Shown here in pieces: positions 62,064-64,000 of a DNA stretch of 64,000 bases. This DNA is from Ooceraea biroi (lineage: Eukaryota > Arthropoda > Insecta > Hymenoptera > Formicidae). The position numbers and the translations under genes are program-made. The stretch spans positions 3,188,464 through 3,252,463 of the forward strand of contig NC_039511.1 in the NCBI RefSeq assembly GCF_003672135.1, given 5' to 3'. Under the pieces are notes generated by a model that did no database searches, was not told where the DNA came from, and was given only the letters and a program-made list of their open reading frames with translations. How positions within the stretch are numbered: the first letter of the stretch is position 1; every line of letters begins with the position of its first letter.

Positions 62064-63650
62064 TATATAATCAGTTGAAAAAGGGTAAAATTGCTCGCTC
62101 GGAGAAGCATACACGCTGGAATATCCAAGGATGAATACCACGGAAGAAAACGTACGGATTGTGGAATCATATTACTTCTGTCACAACACTAGCGTCCCAC
62201 GTGCCTGCCCGAAAATCCTTTCGCATGAAAATATAGTTTCGTCATTTCCATTTCGCAATGTCAACTTACTATTACCATAAATTGCTTCCTCGCCCCAGTG
62301 ACAAAATTGTTAAGAATGTCCAAGCTGTAATGCCATCGCGAATATTTATTCGTGCAATTCTATAAACACGTCGGCTTGGAGATTGTTGGCCGGGCATCAA
62401 GAACTCGCGCTGAGCAGAGTTCTCTCTCGAAGCGAAGCGATAATTCGATTCTTATTCCGTAATTCAAGCCGGCGATATCTAACTCATGTCACAGCAAATC
62501 ACAAAAAGTAAAGCTGCGTCGTATAAAGAATAGAACGACGGTAATAATGATCGCAGTCTGTACTAATGCTCGTGATATCGGAATTGATGAAATTTGGCAG
62601 AGGTACAGCTCCATTTATCACGTTGCTACCACATTCCCGCAACACTTGCCAAATGTAACGTTGCCAAAAATACATATTAACTTATTTAATAGGCTCTACG
62701 TTGTTGTTCCCCGTAAAATGTTACTCTACGAATTGCAACAAAAATTTCTTTCGAAGCTTGTCTCGCACTGAATCACCGCGAAATGATGGAAAAATTATCG
62801 GCATACATTAATTACGTTATTTACGAGGTAGAATACAGCCAGCTGTTTGTTGATCACGATAAAGAAACGTGCATCACAGATACGCCGTGCTTTCAAGCCA
62901 CCATTCGCTCCCAATAAATATGCAAATAATTACTTCGGTGAATCAAGGTCTTCAACTTTACATGCAAAAGAATGAGAACGACGACTCGTGTTATTTTCGG
63001 CCCACTTGTGGCCGAACAAGTCAGGCTGATGAATCCATACGTGAGTCACAGACGATCGTTAAATACAGTTGTTAACACGCGGAGGAGAATCGAACGTTAT
63101 TTATTTAAATGAGATATTTCGGCAATGAGTAGGCTATAAATTCAATCACACATCGGCTACCTACGTATCTTCGTATTTTCTACTTTTTATCCTGCGGAAA
63201 TTCAGTGACACGCAAGGTTCTTTATCATTCGAGAAAGAGCAATGCCTCACAACGTTGTCTTTCAAGAAATAATAGCGATAGATCATCTGAAATCTGAAGA
63301 GTCGCGAGAAAACGATCAATTTTCTGTATCTCGTAAATTTGTCGTTTTTTGTGAGTATCAAATAGAAGCTCTCTTTTTTTCTTCGACTTTCACAAACCAA
63401 TACAAATATCGCATATTACAAAGTATCGAGATTCTCAAGATCCGGTATAAAAAAGACCTACCTTTCCGTGGCGTCACAATGCAATCGAGTAAAGAGGAAC
63501 GCACTAATGGTTTACGGAGAGAAATGCCGTCGCTAGAACTAAAAGCTATCCAGGAAAGTTAACTGATGACGACGAACAGTCCTCCGAATCGCGCGCTAGT
63601 ATTGTTCGCGCGTAATGTCGCATAATCTAGCGCTCTGACAAGCAGTTTAC
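62064..63650. other. No gene recognised
   Basis: This is AT-rich DNA with ORFs of 68-106 codons (for example 63242-63562 plus) that overlap antisense frames and carry no known motif. It is probably intron or flank of the minus-strand gene. Confidence 0.5.
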
Positions 63651-63679
63651 TCTCCCATACTCGAGTCCGACGACACCAT
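63651..63679 (-). CDS. Candidate first coding exon (possibly of the PHACTR-like gene)
   Basis: On the minus strand, ATG at 63679-63677 in the context GTCTCTATGG encodes MVSSDSSMG plus two bases, ending GGGAGA before GTAAAC. This has the form of a short start exon at the end of a GC-rich leader. The donor phase (2) does not match the acceptor phase (1) at 52821, so at least one more exon of suitable length would be needed to link them. The match to PHACTR is positional only. Confidence 0.25.
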
Positions 63680-63766
63680 AGAGACGACTGGACTCCGGTT
63701 CTGCGGCCGTGCGCTCTCTCCACTCGCCCGACCGCTTAATAAAGCCTCCTCTCTATCTCTGTCTAC

Positions 63767-63787
63767 CTCTCTCTCTCTCTCTCTCTC
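63767..63787 (-). promoter_or_regulatory. GAGA-type (CT/GA)n tract upstream of candidate start exon
   Basis: About 20 bp of uninterrupted CT (GA on the minus strand), with further broken CT runs on both sides (63748-63766 and 63809-63815). GAGA elements bound by GAGA factor are common in insect promoters. This could equally be a plain microsatellite. Confidence 0.4.
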
Positions 63788-63839
63788 ATACATATCATAC
63801 ATACACACTCTCTCACACATCCATTCACTTTCATACATG

Positions 63840-64000
63840 TGAACGCTGCCGTACGACCGGCACCGTTACTCGCATCCCTCGTGGGGTTACGTTCGCGCGT
63901 ACACGCCGCTGTACAGTATATTACCGTGCCGATAATGCGTTTACGTTGGCGTATACGGTGCGTGCATGCCGCAACATATACGCGGCATGGGTCACGCGAG
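63840..64000. other. CpG/TACG-rich end of window, nothing recognised
   Basis: The stretch is rich in CGTACG, GCGTA and ATACGCGGCAT motifs, and is promoter-like in composition only. Confidence 0.4.

Noticed and set aside
1..64000. CRISPR arrays, operons or phage genes
   Set aside because: No regularly spaced repeat-spacer structure and no prokaryotic gene organisation. The spliced gene and insect-type repeats indicate a eukaryotic genome.

Overview
The window looks like nuclear DNA of an insect, most likely a hymenopteran and perhaps an ant. The evidence is spliced exons of a conserved animal gene, a mariner-class transposon, interstitial TTAGG (insect-type telomere) repeats, frequent CpG and abundant short inverted-repeat elements. 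There is no prokaryotic gene organisation, no CRISPR array and no tRNA or rRNA gene that I can support. Most long open frames lie in GC-rich stretches, show no family signature, and I treat them as chance ORFs.

The one gene I recognise is on the minus strand: a PHACTR (phosphatase and actin regulator) family gene. Three consecutive exons are visible, in transcript order 52821-52657, 52230-52132 and 49708-49361. Each junction has canonical GT/AG sites and every phase agrees. They encode a basic nuclear-localisation-like patch, the first RPEL actin-binding motif, and a glutamine/proline-rich linker. The C-terminal RPEL motifs and the PP1-binding end were not found to the left. A weak candidate first exon with a GAGA-rich upstream stretch lies at 63651-63679.

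The rest is mostly mobile and repetitive DNA. From left to right: a 35-bp minisatellite (1-102); a foldback element with 234-bp arms (635-1347); a TTAA-flanked foldback element (14816-15541) with a second copy in opposite orientation (26840-27567); the 3' end of a non-LTR retrotransposon (about 17935-18650); an 8-bp-TSD inverted-repeat element carrying an internal CCTAA telomere-like array and GC-rich hairpins (19220-20176), with a second copy in opposite orientation (30508-31374); two back-to-back perfect hairpins (30315-30402); a tandem array of about 733-bp units with a 4 x 120-bp higher-order structure (39113-40790); and a decayed full-length mariner (60805-62061).

The most interesting object is the 8-bp-TSD element family. 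It moves as a unit with telomere-type repeats inside it, its central segment is inverted between the two copies, and one copy carries seven perfect TCAAGGTCA nuclear-receptor half-sites in its terminal repeats. I found no convincing multi-gene system of a new kind.
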